64,000 nt of DNA, from NCBI RefSeq assembly GCF_008297975.1, contig NZ_VLNY01000006.1, positions 186,001-250,000 on the forward strand. Reading direction: 5' to 3'. Position 1 is the first letter of the stretch. Each line of letters begins with the position of its first letter. Under the pieces are notes generated by a model that was not told the origin of the DNA, did not search any database, and saw only the letters and a program-made list of their open reading frames with translations. Position numbers and translations under genes: made by a program. This DNA is from Antrihabitans cavernicola. Its GTDB lineage: Bacteria; Actinomycetota; Actinomycetes; Mycobacteriales; Mycobacteriaceae. Shown here in pieces: positions 18,978 through 28,018 of the stretch.

Positions 18978-20489
18978 GTGCTGTTGTCGAAAGTGGTCGA
19001 GGTATCGCACGCGGTCGGCGCTACCCGCTCCCGCAAGGCGAAGACCGAGGCGCTCGCCGAGCTGATCGCCGCCGTCGAACCCGCCGAGGTCGCTGCCGTC
19101 GTCGCCTGGCTTTCCGGCGAGCCACTGCAGGGCCGGACGGGGACCGGTTGGCGCACGCTCGTTGCGGCGCGTTCGACGCCCGCCGCTGATCCCACGCTCA
19201 CCGTTGCAGGCATCGATGCGACCCTCACCGAGCTGGTGGGGACTTCGGGGTCCGGTTCAGCAGGCAGACGCCGGGACCTGCTCGCCGACTTGCTCGGTGC
19301 CGCCACCCACGACGAGCAAGAATTCCTGATCCGCCTGCTCACCGGCGAACTTCGCCAGGGCGCGCTGGAGGGTGTGATGACCGAGGCGATCGCCAAGGCC
19401 GCGGGAATCCCTGTCGATCCAGTTCGCCGCGCGTTCATGCTTTCCGGCCGGTTGCCGGCGACGGCGGTGGCCGCACTCGATGGGGGAGTCGATCTCCTGA
19501 CCGCGTTCCGCCTCGAAGTCGGCCGCCCGATCCGCCCGATGTTGGCGTCGCCGGGCGAATCGCTCGAGGCCGCGCTCGCCGATCTCGGCAGGGATGTCAG
19601 CGTCGAGTACAAGCTCGACGGTGCCCGCATTCAGGTCCACCGCAACTGCGACGACGTCCACATCTTCACCCGGACCTTGCGCGAAATCACCGGCAGCGTG
19701 CCGGAACTCGTGCAGTTGGTGGCCGAATTGCCGTGCACCAGCGTGGTTCTCGACGGTGAAACGCTGGCGCTTACCGATTCGGGCAGGCCGCGCCCGTTCC
19801 AGGAAACGATGAGCCGCTTCGGTGCCGAATCCGAGCGCGACCTGCTGCTGCACCCCTACTTCTTCGACTGCCTGCACCTCGACGGCCACGACCTGCTCGA
19901 CTCGCCCCTCGAAGAACGTCTTGCTGCCCTGGATCGCGTTGCGCCGCAACACCGCATCCCGGCTCTGCTGCGCCCGAGCGCCGACGATGCTGCGGCACAG
20001 TTCGATTCGGCGTTGGCGGAGGGTCACGAGGGCATCATGGTGAAGTCGCTGACCTCACCGTATGCGGCGGGCCGCCGCGGCAAGTCCTGGCAGAAGATCA
20101 AGCCCGAGCACACCCTCGACCTCGTCGTCCTCGGCGCCGAGTGGGGCTACGGCCGCCGCACCGGCTATCTGTCCAACCTGCACCTCGGTGCCCGCGATCC
20201 CGACGGCGGCGATCCGATCATGGTCGGCAAGACCTTCAAGGGTCTCACCGACAAGCTGCTGGAATGGCAAACCGCGGAATTCCCTCTGCACGAACGTGAT
20301 CGCGATGAGCACACCGTCTACCTGAAACCCGAACTGGTGGTGGAGATCGAACTCGACGGCGTGCAGGTCAGCACCCGCTATCCCGGCGGTGTCGCGTTGC
20401 GATTTGCGCGCGTACTACGCTACCGGCCGGACAAGGACGCCGCCGACGCAGACACCATCGACGCGGTCAGGGCGTTGCTGCCGAAGTAG
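18978..20489 (+). CDS. ligB: ATP-dependent DNA ligase (LigB type)
   Basis: 503 residues. The N-terminal helical DNA-binding domain precedes the nucleotidyltransferase motif I, EYKLDGARIQ, with the lysine that is adenylated near residue 214; motifs DGETLA, FFDCLHLDG, EGIMVK and SWQKIKPEH follow, and an OB fold ends the protein. This is the layout of mycobacterial LigB (Rv3062), a dispensable ligase beside the essential NAD-dependent LigA. GTG start. Its end overlaps the converging HXXEE gene by 23 bp. Confidence 0.92.
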   Translation: MLLSKVVEVSHAVGATRSRKAKTEALAELIAAVEPAEVAAVVAWLSGEPLQGRTGTGWRTLVAARSTPAADPTLTVAGIDATLTELVGTSGSGSAGRRRDLLADLLGAATHDEQEFLIRLLTGELRQGALEGVMTEAIAKAAGIPVDPVRRAFMLSGRLPATAVAALDGGVDLLTAFRLEVGRPIRPMLASPGESLEAALADLGRDVSVEYKLDGARIQVHRNCDDVHIFTRTLREITGSVPELVQLVAELPCTSVVLDGETLALTDSGRPRPFQETMSRFGAESERDLLLHPYFFDCLHLDGHDLLDSPLEERLAALDRVAPQHRIPALLRPSADDAAAQFDSALAEGHEGIMVKSLTSPYAAGRRGKSWQKIKPEHTLDLVVLGAEWGYGRRTGYLSNLHLGARDPDGGDPIMVGKTFKGLTDKLLEWQTAEFPLHERDRDEHTVYLKPELVVEIELDGVQVSTRYPGGVALRFARVLRYRPDKDAADADTIDAVRALLPK

Positions 20490-20979
20490 CGGGATGCAGC
20501 ATTCCGGCGAGCGCGTGCGACGCCGCCAACGCGCCACCCGCGACGGCGATCCCTTCCAGCGCGGTCCGCAAGCCCGGACGTGCGACACCCGTGCGCGCAA
20601 GTTCGCGGTGCGCGTAATAGCCGAACGGCAGCACGACGATCGGCGCGGTCACGACACCCGGCGTGTAGCCGCGTTCGGCCACCGTCATCCCCAGATGGCT
20701 GAACCCGTGCAGACCGAAACCCGCCAAGGCGGCTTGATAGAAACGCGATCGCCCCTCGGTCCGATAACCGCGTGCACTGGCTGCAGCAATGACCACACCC
20801 ACCAACGCAACGGCGGTGTGCGCGTGCGCTTCCGAGATCTCGCGGCGCATCCACGGCAGTCCGACCTGCCCGCCGCCGGACGCTGCTTTGCGCGCCGAAA
20901 ACGGAGCGAGAGTGAACCATTCCTCGGCGTCGTGCAGCAGCCACGCCCCGAACAACCCCAACGTCACACGCTTCATCAT
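20467..20979 (-). CDS. HXXEE-domain membrane protein
   Basis: About 170 residues with four or so hydrophobic segments. Near the N terminus LLHDAEEW gives the HxxEE motif that names the family, with further His residues in EAHAHT and HGFSHLG, so a metal site inside the membrane is possible. Function unknown. Two adjacent ATGs (20979, 20976) can start it; they are preceded by an eight-base C run on the plus strand (20987-20994). Confidence 0.7.
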   Translation of the reverse strand: MMKRVTLGLFGAWLLHDAEEWFTLAPFSARKAASGGGQVGLPWMRREISEAHAHTAVALVGVVIAAASARGYRTEGRSRFYQAALAGFGLHGFSHLGMTVAERGYTPGVVTAPIVVLPFGYYAHRELARTGVARPGLRTALEGIAVAGGALAASHALAGMLHPATSAATP

Positions 20980-21024
20980 GAGAACCCCCCCCGGATCTGT
21001 GTAGGGCACCTACTATAGAGGCCG

Positions 21025-21849
21025 TCAGCGCGAGAGCAACCTGAGCAGCCGCTCTACCTCGGCCTCGACCCGAGACCTACCAGGCCCCAAGTACTTTCGC
21101 GGATCGACGACGTTCTCGTCGGCAAGCGCCGAGCGCACAGCGCCTGCCATCACCTTGTTCAGGTGCGTCGCGATGTTGATCTTCTGCATACCGTGCTGCA
21201 CGGCCGACACCAGACCGGAATCGGCGACGCCGGACGAACCGTGCAGCACGAGCGGCACCGATACCGCGGCGGCCAATCGGGCTATCAACTCGTCGTCCAG
21301 GACAGCGTCGCGGGTGAGCATCGCATGGGACGAACCGACGGCGACCGCGAGCGCATCGACTCCGGTGGCGGCGACATAGGCCGCGGCCTCGTCCGGGTCG
21401 GTCCTCACGCCCGGCGCATGCACGCCGTCCTTGCCGCCGACCTCACCCAACTCCGCCTCGACTTCGGCACCACGATCGTGACACCAGTTCGCGATGACAG
21501 CCGTTGCGTCGATGTTGTCCTGGTGGGCGAGCACCGATGCGTCGAACATCACCGAACGGATGCCCAGATCGACTGCCTCGTGGATCAATTCGGCGGAGGT
21601 GGCGTGATCGAGATGAACGACGACGTCCGCACCGCTGTCGGCGGCGATCTGCAAACACGCCACAGCCAGTGGTTTCATTCCGCGGTGATACACGGCGGTG
21701 TTCTGCGAAATCTGAAGTACAACAGGACGGTTCGCGTTCTCCGCGCCGGCAACGATCGCCTCCGCCTGCTCGAGCACGATCACGTTGAACGCGCCGAGCC
21801 CGCCCGGTCGGGCAGCGGCGACAGCGGCGGACATCGGAACAAGCGGCAC
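21025..21849 (-). CDS. Class II ketose-1,6-bisphosphate aldolase (tagatose/fructose type)
   Basis: 274-residue zinc aldolase of the GatY/KbaY/FbaA family. Zinc and catalytic motifs LDHATS, EAELGEVGG and LHGSSG are intact, and GAFNV is the usual N-terminal signature. It cleaves tagatose- or fructose-1,6-bisphosphate to dihydroxyacetone phosphate and glyceraldehyde 3-phosphate. The GTG start has a clear TAGGAG six bases before it. Fifth and last gene of the catabolic arm of the amino-sugar locus; with the PfkB kinase and SIS isomerase it points to the tagatose route. Confidence 0.88.
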   Translation of the reverse strand: MPLVPMSAAVAAARPGGLGAFNVIVLEQAEAIVAGAENANRPVVLQISQNTAVYHRGMKPLAVACLQIAADSGADVVVHLDHATSAELIHEAVDLGIRSVMFDASVLAHQDNIDATAVIANWCHDRGAEVEAELGEVGGKDGVHAPGVRTDPDEAAAYVAATGVDALAVAVGSSHAMLTRDAVLDDELIARLAAAVSVPLVLHGSSGVADSGLVSAVQHGMQKINIATHLNKVMAGAVRSALADENVVDPRKYLGPGRSRVEAEVERLLRLLSR

Positions 21850-21875
21850 TATGACTCCTATCGAAGCACGGTCTT

Positions 21876-22736
21876 CTATCGAACCACGACGGTCGGGAGC
21901 AAGCGGTCGCGAAAGTCCAGGTCGATCTCTCCGGCGACCGGTCGAACGACTGCAGCCGCGGCGGTGGCAACGGCGTCGACGAGCAACGACGGCCACGACA
22001 CGCCCGCGGCAAGGCCTGTGATCACCGCGGCCGCAGCGGCATCGCCTGCACCGGTTGCATTGCCCGTCAACGGTTCCGGCACGTTCGCCGACCATGCACC
22101 CTCGACAGTCGTGACGGTCATGCCCTCGGGTCCCGCCGTAGCGACTACAGCGCGCACACCGCCCGCGATCAAATCCTCGACCGACCGCCCGAGTCGACCG
22201 AACTCGTCGCTGTTGGGCATCAACACCACACCGGAAACATCTGCGGCACAGCGCAGTGCGTCTCCGTCCAGATCGCAGACGACCGGCAGGCCCGCGTCCA
22301 CCGCGACACGAGCAATGCGCGCAGGGAGGTCGGAATCGATTCCGCCGGGGAGACTTCCGGAGATCACGACGCCGGTAGCCGACGGCAATCGTGCCGTCAG
22401 CCGGTCGAGCAGCGCATGCGCACTGCCCGCCGCAGCGACCGGCCCTGGCTCCCAGAAAGAGGTCGCCGTGTCGGCGTGGATCACCACGGTGCGCCGAACG
22501 TGGGGGAGCGCAGGCACCAAATCGTGCGGCAATCCGACGGTGTTCGCGAACGATGCATCCGCGAATCCCATCACGCACGTCGGTATACCGAGCTGTGTGA
22601 GTACCCGCGAGACGTTGACGCCCTTTCCGCCGTGCCGTTCCTCGACCGACGAGACGCGATGCACCTCGCCCGGAATCAGCCGCTCGACGCGATAGGTCAC
22701 GTCGTACGCCGGATTGAGGGTGACGGTCAGGATCAT
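21876..22736 (-). CDS. PfkB-family hexose-6-phosphate kinase (tagatose-6-P / fructose-1-P kinase type)
   Basis: 286 residues starting MILTVTLNPAYDVTY, the signature of the 1-phosphofructokinase/LacC subgroup. HGGKGVNVSR is the sugar-binding motif, and GNATGAGDA contains the catalytic Asp and anion hole. Members phosphorylate tagatose-6-P, fructose-6-P or fructose-1-P; the neighbouring aldolase and AgaS-like isomerase favour tagatose-6-P. ATG overlaps the stop of nagA (ATGA at 22733-22736). Confidence 0.85.
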   Translation of the reverse strand: MILTVTLNPAYDVTYRVERLIPGEVHRVSSVEERHGGKGVNVSRVLTQLGIPTCVMGFADASFANTVGLPHDLVPALPHVRRTVVIHADTATSFWEPGPVAAAGSAHALLDRLTARLPSATGVVISGSLPGGIDSDLPARIARVAVDAGLPVVCDLDGDALRCAADVSGVVLMPNSDEFGRLGRSVEDLIAGGVRAVVATAGPEGMTVTTVEGAWSANVPEPLTGNATGAGDAAAAAVITGLAAGVSWPSLLVDAVATAAAAVVRPVAGEIDLDFRDRLLPTVVVR

Positions 22737-23875
22737 TCGATCCACGTGCCTCGCCGCAATACTCGGAGCAGGCGCAGGTCGTCGTCGACGATCACGGCAT
22801 CCGCGAAGCGTCCCGGTTGCAGCGATCCGCACACGTCACCCAGCCCGACTGCCGCGGCAGGCGTCGCACTCGCGGCGTGCACGGCGTCGACCAGGTCCAC
22901 CCTCGATTCGTGCACGGATCGTGCCACCACGTCGAGCAGATGGCTGGTTCCGCCTGCGATGGATCCGTTGGCCAGCCGGGCAACCCCCGACGAGACCGTG
23001 ACTTCCTGCGGCCCGAGTACGTACGCACCGTCGGGCATTCCAGCCGCGGACATCGCGTCGGTGATCAGCGCAACCTGACCGGCAGCCGCTGCAAAGACCA
23101 TGGCGCAGAAGCCGGTGTCGATATGCGAACCGTCCGCGATCAGTTCCACCACAACCGATTCCGCCGCCGCGGCAACAAGGGAGGCCGCCACCGGTCCGCC
23201 CGAGCGGTGATGTAGCGGCGGCATTCCGTTGGCGAGGTGCGTCACCAGAGCTGCGTCCGCGAGCGCCTCCAGGAAGACCTCGTACGACGCGTCGCTGTGG
23301 CCCAATGCAATCGAAACACCGTGCTGCAGTAAGAGATCGGCGACATCGCGATAGCCGGGCAGTTCCGGTGCCAGGGTCATCACCCGAATGGCAGTACCAC
23401 CCACGTCGAGCAATTGTTCGGTGAAGCCGACATCGGGTTCGATCAGATACCGCGGATCCTGCGCTCCGCATCGGGCGTGCGAGAGGAACGGGCCTTCGAG
23501 GTGAATGCCGGCGAGCAGGCCATCGGTCACCAAGGGCTGCAGCACCGCCACCTGATCCAGAAGTGTTGCGGCAGGCGCGGTTACCAGACTGCCGAGCAGG
23601 GTTGTCGTGCCTCGTACATGATGGTGTCGGGCCGCAGCTGTCGCTTCCGCCGAATCGGTCGTCGTGAAGGAGTATCCGCCGCCACCGTGGCAGTGCACGT
23701 CGACCAGTCCGGGTAGGACTGTCCCGGAATGCTTGGGCACAGCCGTGCCGGGGTTCTCGATGCACCATTCGGTAGTCGATAGAACACCGGTGATCGCGGT
23801 GTCGGAAACGGTGAGAACCCCGTCGTCGATCAGTCGGTGCGGTGTCACGATCCGACCACGAATCTCGAAACTCAT
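22733..23875 (-). CDS. nagA: N-acetylhexosamine-6-phosphate deacetylase
   Basis: 380-residue amidohydrolase. DVHCHGGGG gives the HxH metal motif, LEGPFL the metal Glu, ALGHSDA a metal His, and LITDAMSAAG the catalytic Asp. It removes acetate from GlcNAc-6-P or GalNAc-6-P (NagA or AgaA); sequence alone does not separate the two, but the operon context suggests the galactosamine series. Both ends overlap neighbours by four bases. Confidence 0.88.
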   Translation of the reverse strand: MSFEIRGRIVTPHRLIDDGVLTVSDTAITGVLSTTEWCIENPGTAVPKHSGTVLPGLVDVHCHGGGGYSFTTTDSAEATAAARHHHVRGTTTLLGSLVTAPAATLLDQVAVLQPLVTDGLLAGIHLEGPFLSHARCGAQDPRYLIEPDVGFTEQLLDVGGTAIRVMTLAPELPGYRDVADLLLQHGVSIALGHSDASYEVFLEALADAALVTHLANGMPPLHHRSGGPVAASLVAAAAESVVVELIADGSHIDTGFCAMVFAAAAGQVALITDAMSAAGMPDGAYVLGPQEVTVSSGVARLANGSIAGGTSHLLDVVARSVHESRVDLVDAVHAASATPAAAVGLGDVCGSLQPGRFADAVIVDDDLRLLRVLRRGTWIE

Positions 23876-24780
23876 GCGGTGTCGCTCCTCTCGCCGAGCC
23901 GGGCGAGCAGACCGGCGGCCACCAAACCTGCTCGGGCACCGAATTTTCCCACGACGACGTCCGGTGCAGGAACCACCGTCAACCGAGCATCGAGCGCGCG
24001 TCGCAGGGGCTCGGTGACCGCAGATCCTGCGCCCGCGAGGCCGCCCGCCAGCACCAACAACTCGGGTGACACGGCATGGATCACGCCGATCATGCCGTCC
24101 GCCATCGCCTCGACGGCGTCCGACCACACCTCGCGCGCAACGGGATCTGTCTCCAGCGCCGCGAAAACAGCTGCCGAGCCGTCGATCTCACGGCCGGACC
24201 TGCGGGTGTACTCCCGGGTGATCGCCGCCGCGGATGCCACGGTCTCCATGCACCCGACGTTGCCGCACGCGCACGCGATCCCGTCCGGTCGCACCGGGAT
24301 GTGGCCGTATTCGCCGGGCTGACCGCGACCGCCGCGCACCTGCCTGCCGCCGACGGCCAACGATCCGCTGATGCCGGTGCCGACGATCAGCACACACACG
24401 TCGTCGTGTCCGCGTCCCGCACCGAAGCGCCATTCCGCCCAGCCTGCCGTTGCGACATCGTGGTCGATGACGACGGGAATGCCCCAGCGCGCCTCGAGCA
24501 GATCCCGTACGGGACGATCACGCCAGCCGATGTTGGCGCTGAACACGGCGACTCCGCGGTCCGCATCGACGATGCCGGGTAGCAGGACGGCAGCGCGCTC
24601 GACAGGACTGCGTGCGATCAGATCGGCGCCCAGTTCGGCGATCGCCTCGATCGCAGCATCGCCGCGCGGGGTTGCCACCGTCGACTGCGCGAGTACCGTC
24701 CCGTCGACTGCGGTCACCTCGCCCTTGACGGTGGTGCCACCGACATCGATGCCGAGGACGGGGCCTGCGGGATTCGTCAC
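23872..24780 (-). CDS. ROK-family sugar kinase
   Basis: 302 residues. ATP motif GIDVGGTTVKGE at the N terminus; the ROK zinc cluster is visible as CACGNVGCMET with EYGHIP upstream; catalytic Asp in IDHDVATAG. It should phosphorylate the incoming hexosamine at C6, which is required because the importer is an ABC system and not a PTS. No helix-turn-helix is present, so it is a kinase and not a ROK repressor. GTG start overlapping the SIS gene stop (GTGA at 24777-24780). Confidence 0.88.
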   Translation of the reverse strand: MTNPAGPVLGIDVGGTTVKGEVTAVDGTVLAQSTVATPRGDAAIEAIAELGADLIARSPVERAAVLLPGIVDADRGVAVFSANIGWRDRPVRDLLEARWGIPVVIDHDVATAGWAEWRFGAGRGHDDVCVLIVGTGISGSLAVGGRQVRGGRGQPGEYGHIPVRPDGIACACGNVGCMETVASAAAITREYTRRSGREIDGSAAVFAALETDPVAREVWSDAVEAMADGMIGVIHAVSPELLVLAGGLAGAGSAVTEPLRRALDARLTVVPAPDVVVGKFGARAGLVAAGLLARLGERSDTA

Positions 24781-25667
24781 TCGTCGAGAATGACGGATCG
24801 GCTGAGGCTGCGCGGGTGATCCGGGTCGAGGCCTAGGTCGGCCGAGCGTAGTACGCACAGTCCGTGCACCCGCACCAGTTCGGCCATCGGGTCGATGTCG
24901 CGATGCTCGAGGTGTGCGCCGGTCGCGGCGATGTCGTCCGCGAAACCTGGGACGAGCGGTCCCAACGACCAGACGGCGCGGCCGGGTGCCGCGATGCTGA
25001 TCGGCCCGTGCCGGTACTCGGTGGCCGGATACGACTCTGCCCACGACTGGCACGATTCGCGGAGCTTCAGCGCCGCTTCTTCTGCCAAGGCAGCACCGAG
25101 CCCCATGCCGACAAAGCTGATCTGCTCAGCGGCGCGCACTGCCTCCAGGTCGTCCTCGGCGAGGACCGCCCGCGCCTGCTCGATCACCGGTGCCAAGTCT
25201 TCGCCGAGATGCCAGCGCAAGATCGCCAACGTCGTTGTCGCGAAACGGGTCTGCACCACGGATCGCTCGTCCACCTGATCGATCAGAATCGGGTCGGCCA
25301 ACTCGAGTGCCGGGGTACCCGGACTGGAGCACATGACTGTCCGCGGCACCCCTGCCGGCAGCGAACGCATGGCGTCGACTACTTCGGTCGTCGTGCCGGA
25401 ACGACAGATGACGAGGTATCTGTCGTAGTCGCGGCTGCGCCGGATCTCGCTCGCCGACCAGGCGTCGGTGACGCCGTGACCGCCGAACTCGCGCAGCGCG
25501 GCGAACGCGCGAGCCATGAACAACGACGTACCGCAGCCGATCACCGCAACCTGCTCGCCGTCGGCGGGCAACCGGTCTCGAAAGTTACGCGCAACGTCCG
25601 CGGCGGCCGTCCAGTCGTCGGGTTGGCTCGCGATTTCCTCGGCCAGGAACGAGTTGGTCACGCTCAC
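24777..25667 (-). CDS. agaS: SIS-domain hexosamine-6-phosphate deaminase/isomerase (AgaS/GlmS-like)
   Basis: About 296 residues with two SIS domains (CGTSLFMARAF; CRSGTTTEVVDAM; second domain with GLGAALAEEAALKLRE) and the C-terminal EYRHGP typical of AgaS and GlmS isomerase domains. Predicted to convert galactosamine-6-P to tagatose-6-P and ammonia, or the glucosamine equivalent. First gene of the leftward operon, divergent from the ABC importer. The start is uncertain: GTG at 25667 or 25661, neither with a strong ribosome site. Confidence 0.82.
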   Translation of the reverse strand: MSVTNSFLAEEIASQPDDWTAAADVARNFRDRLPADGEQVAVIGCGTSLFMARAFAALREFGGHGVTDAWSASEIRRSRDYDRYLVICRSGTTTEVVDAMRSLPAGVPRTVMCSSPGTPALELADPILIDQVDERSVVQTRFATTTLAILRWHLGEDLAPVIEQARAVLAEDDLEAVRAAEQISFVGMGLGAALAEEAALKLRESCQSWAESYPATEYRHGPISIAAPGRAVWSLGPLVPGFADDIAATGAHLEHRDIDPMAELVRVHGLCVLRSADLGLDPDHPRSLSRSVILDE

Positions 25668-25715
25668 AGAATGCTGACCACGTGCAACGGTGTCAAACTT
25701 CCGAAAGCAGCTATC

Positions 25716-25730
25716 GAATTTGCGCAATTC
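25716..25730. promoter_or_regulatory. Candidate operator in the divergent amino-sugar promoter
   Basis: GAATT-TGCGC-AATTC inverted repeat in the 145-bp gap between the SIS gene and the solute-binding-protein gene; a related GCGCAA lies at 25751-25756. No regulator gene belongs to the locus, so a distant repressor would have to bind here. Confidence 0.35.
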
Positions 25731-25812
25731 ACCCCGACGCCGCGACGTCTGCGCAACTATTGACGGGCTCTGCAGCTGACAACTCTCTGCAGTCGAAACG
25801 AAAGGCGGCCAC

Positions 25813-27096
25813 GTGAAACGGCAATCCAGGCGAGGACTCCACCGCACAGCGCTCACCGCGAGTGCGGTGTTGATGACCTCTGCCCTCGCACTGTCCGCCT
25901 GCGGCTTCGGCGGCGACGACAGTTCGTCGAGTTCCAACGGCAAGACCACGATCAGCTTCCTCGCTCCGACCTACCGCGACGGCGCCGACGGCACCAAGGC
26001 GCTGTGGGACGGCATCATCAAGGACTTCGAGGCCAAGAACCCGAACATCGATGTCAACCTGGAAATGCAGTCCTGGGACAACATCAACGACGTGGTCCGC
26101 ACCAAGCTGCAGTCGCAGGACACCACCCCGGACATCCTCAACATCGACGCGTACGCCAGCTTCGCCACCGACAACCTGCTCTACGAGGCCAAGGACGTCG
26201 TTTCTGACAGCGTGCTGAAGGACTTCCAGCCGGGATTCGTGAAGAACGCGTCCCTCAATGGGACTCAGTTCGGGCTGCCTCTCTTCGCATCGACGCGCAC
26301 CCTGTTCTACAACCAGGATCTGTTCAACCAGGCCGGCATCACGGCGCCGCCGAAGACCTGGGACGAGCTGCTCGACACCTCGAAGAAGATCAGCGCACTC
26401 GGTAATGGCGTGTCCGGCTACGGCATGCCGCTCGGATCCGAGGAAGCACAGGGGGAGACGTCCATCTGGACCTTCGGTGCAGGCGGAAACTGGAGCAACG
26501 GAACCGATCTCACCATCGATACCCCGGAGAACGTCGACGGTGTCACGGCGATGAAGCGGATGATCGACGAGAAGGCCACCCAGCCGAACCCCGGTGCCAG
26601 CGATCGCACGCCGCTGATCAACACGTTCATCCAGGGCAAGCTCGGCATGATCGAGGGATTGCCGCCCACGGTCGCGCAGATTGCGCAGAAGAACCCCGGT
26701 TTGAAGTATGCGACAGCGCCGATCCCGACCAAGACAGGTGATCCGGTCACGCTCGGCGTTGCCGATCATCTGATGGCGTTCAAGAAGGACGGGTCCAAAA
26801 AAGACGCCGTCAAGTCGTTCCTCGATTACTTCTACTCGCCCGACGTCTACGCCAACTTCGTCAAGACCGAAGGCTTCATCCCGATCACCAGCAGTGCGGC
26901 CGAGGTGCTCAAGGACGAGCCGACCACCAAGCCCTTCCTCGCGACGCTGCCCAACGCGAAGTTCTACCCGAGCAACAACCCGAAATGGCCTGCCGCACAG
27001 GGTGCGATCCAGCAGACGATCGGAACCATCGATCAAGGCGCCAGCCTGGCCGATGTGATCGGCAAGATCAACCAGGCTGCCAACAGCGGTAACTGA
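25813..27096 (+). CDS. ABC sugar transporter, solute-binding lipoprotein
   Basis: 427 residues. Signal peptide with lipobox LSAC (Cys near residue 30), a Ser-rich linker, then a type 1 extracellular solute-binding fold (FEAKNPNIDVNLEMQSWDN; DILNIDAYA; family SBP_bac_1). It captures the sugar outside the membrane for the two permeases that follow. GTG start. Divergent from the kinase/deacetylase/isomerase operon, which suggests an acetylated hexosamine as ligand. Confidence 0.9.
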   Translation: MKRQSRRGLHRTALTASAVLMTSALALSACGFGGDDSSSSSNGKTTISFLAPTYRDGADGTKALWDGIIKDFEAKNPNIDVNLEMQSWDNINDVVRTKLQSQDTTPDILNIDAYASFATDNLLYEAKDVVSDSVLKDFQPGFVKNASLNGTQFGLPLFASTRTLFYNQDLFNQAGITAPPKTWDELLDTSKKISALGNGVSGYGMPLGSEEAQGETSIWTFGAGGNWSNGTDLTIDTPENVDGVTAMKRMIDEKATQPNPGASDRTPLINTFIQGKLGMIEGLPPTVAQIAQKNPGLKYATAPIPTKTGDPVTLGVADHLMAFKKDGSKKDAVKSFLDYFYSPDVYANFVKTEGFIPITSSAAEVLKDEPTTKPFLATLPNAKFYPSNNPKWPAAQGAIQQTIGTIDQGASLADVIGKINQAANSGN

Positions 27097-27097
27097 G

Positions 27098-28018
27098 ATG
27101 CCGAGTGCGGCAACCACGCCGCGGGCCCCCCGACGCCGTCGTAGTCGGGGTGGCCTTGCGGCGCTTCCATGGATAGCTCCCGCGATCGTACTGATCGCCG
27201 GAATCGTGCTGTTCCCTGCCGGTTACATGTTGTGGACGTCTACGCGCGATCTGTCGCCCTACGGTGTCGATCGTGGTTCGGCCGGCCTGTCGAACTTCCA
27301 CACACTGTTCCAACTAGACGGGCTTGCAACGGTTCTGATCAACACCATCATCTGGGTGGTCGCGGTCGTCGGCATCACGTTGCTGCTCTCGATGGCGCTT
27401 GCACAGTTCCTGGACAAGAGCTTTCCCGGGCGCAAGCTGGTGCGGTTGGCGATCCTGGTGCCGTGGGCGGCGTCGGTGGTGATGACGACGACGATCTTCT
27501 ACTACATGCTCGATCCGGACGTCGGCATCGCCAACCGACTGCTCGTCGACATCGGCTTGCTGGACCGCGGTTTCGGGTTCACCAAGCAGCCGACCCAAGC
27601 GTTCATCGTGGCAATCTGTGTCGCGGTGTTCGTCTCGATCCCGTTCACCACGTACACCCTGTTGGCGGGGCTGCAGTCGATTCCAACGGAGGTGGTGGAA
27701 GCCGGTGCAGTCGACGGTGCGAGTCCGTGGCAGCGCTACCGCTACATCGTGCTGCCGCAGCTGCGTCCGGCCATCGCGGTCGCGACGATCATCAACATCA
27801 TCAACGTGTTCAATTCGCTGCCGATTCTGCAGGTGATCACCGGCAGCATCGCGGGCGTGCGCGCCGACACCACAACCACGTTGACGTTCAAACTGATTCG
27901 GCAGAGCAGGCAGGTCGATACCGCCGCCGCGATGAGCGTGTTGAACTTTGCGCTGATCCTGGTGATCATCGCGATCTATGTGAAGGCCGTGCGTCCGATG
28001 GACGAGGTCGACCGATGA
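27098..28018 (+). CDS. ABC sugar transporter permease (MalF type)
   Basis: 306 residues, six predicted membrane helices, with the EAA loop EVVEAGAVDGASPWQRYRYI that contacts the ATPase. Starts one base after the binding-protein stop region and overlaps the second permease by four bases. No ATPase gene is present in the locus; as in many actinobacteria a shared MsiK/UgpC-type ATPase would energise it. Confidence 0.9.
   Translation: MPSAATTPRAPRRRRSRGGLAALPWIAPAIVLIAGIVLFPAGYMLWTSTRDLSPYGVDRGSAGLSNFHTLFQLDGLATVLINTIIWVVAVVGITLLLSMALAQFLDKSFPGRKLVRLAILVPWAASVVMTTTIFYYMLDPDVGIANRLLVDIGLLDRGFGFTKQPTQAFIVAICVAVFVSIPFTTYTLLAGLQSIPTEVVEAGAVDGASPWQRYRYIVLPQLRPAIAVATIINIINVFNSLPILQVITGSIAGVRADTTTTLTFKLIRQSRQVDTAAAMSVLNFALILVIIAIYVKAVRPMDEVDR

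Noticed and set aside
20987-20994. Run of eight C as a phase-variation tract for the HXXEE gene
   Set aside because: It lies outside the coding region, upstream of the start, and one tract alone does not support phase variation.
25729-27117. Open frame antisense to the solute-binding protein
   Set aside because: Same reason: shadow of a high-GC coding region with a clear lipoprotein on the plus strand.
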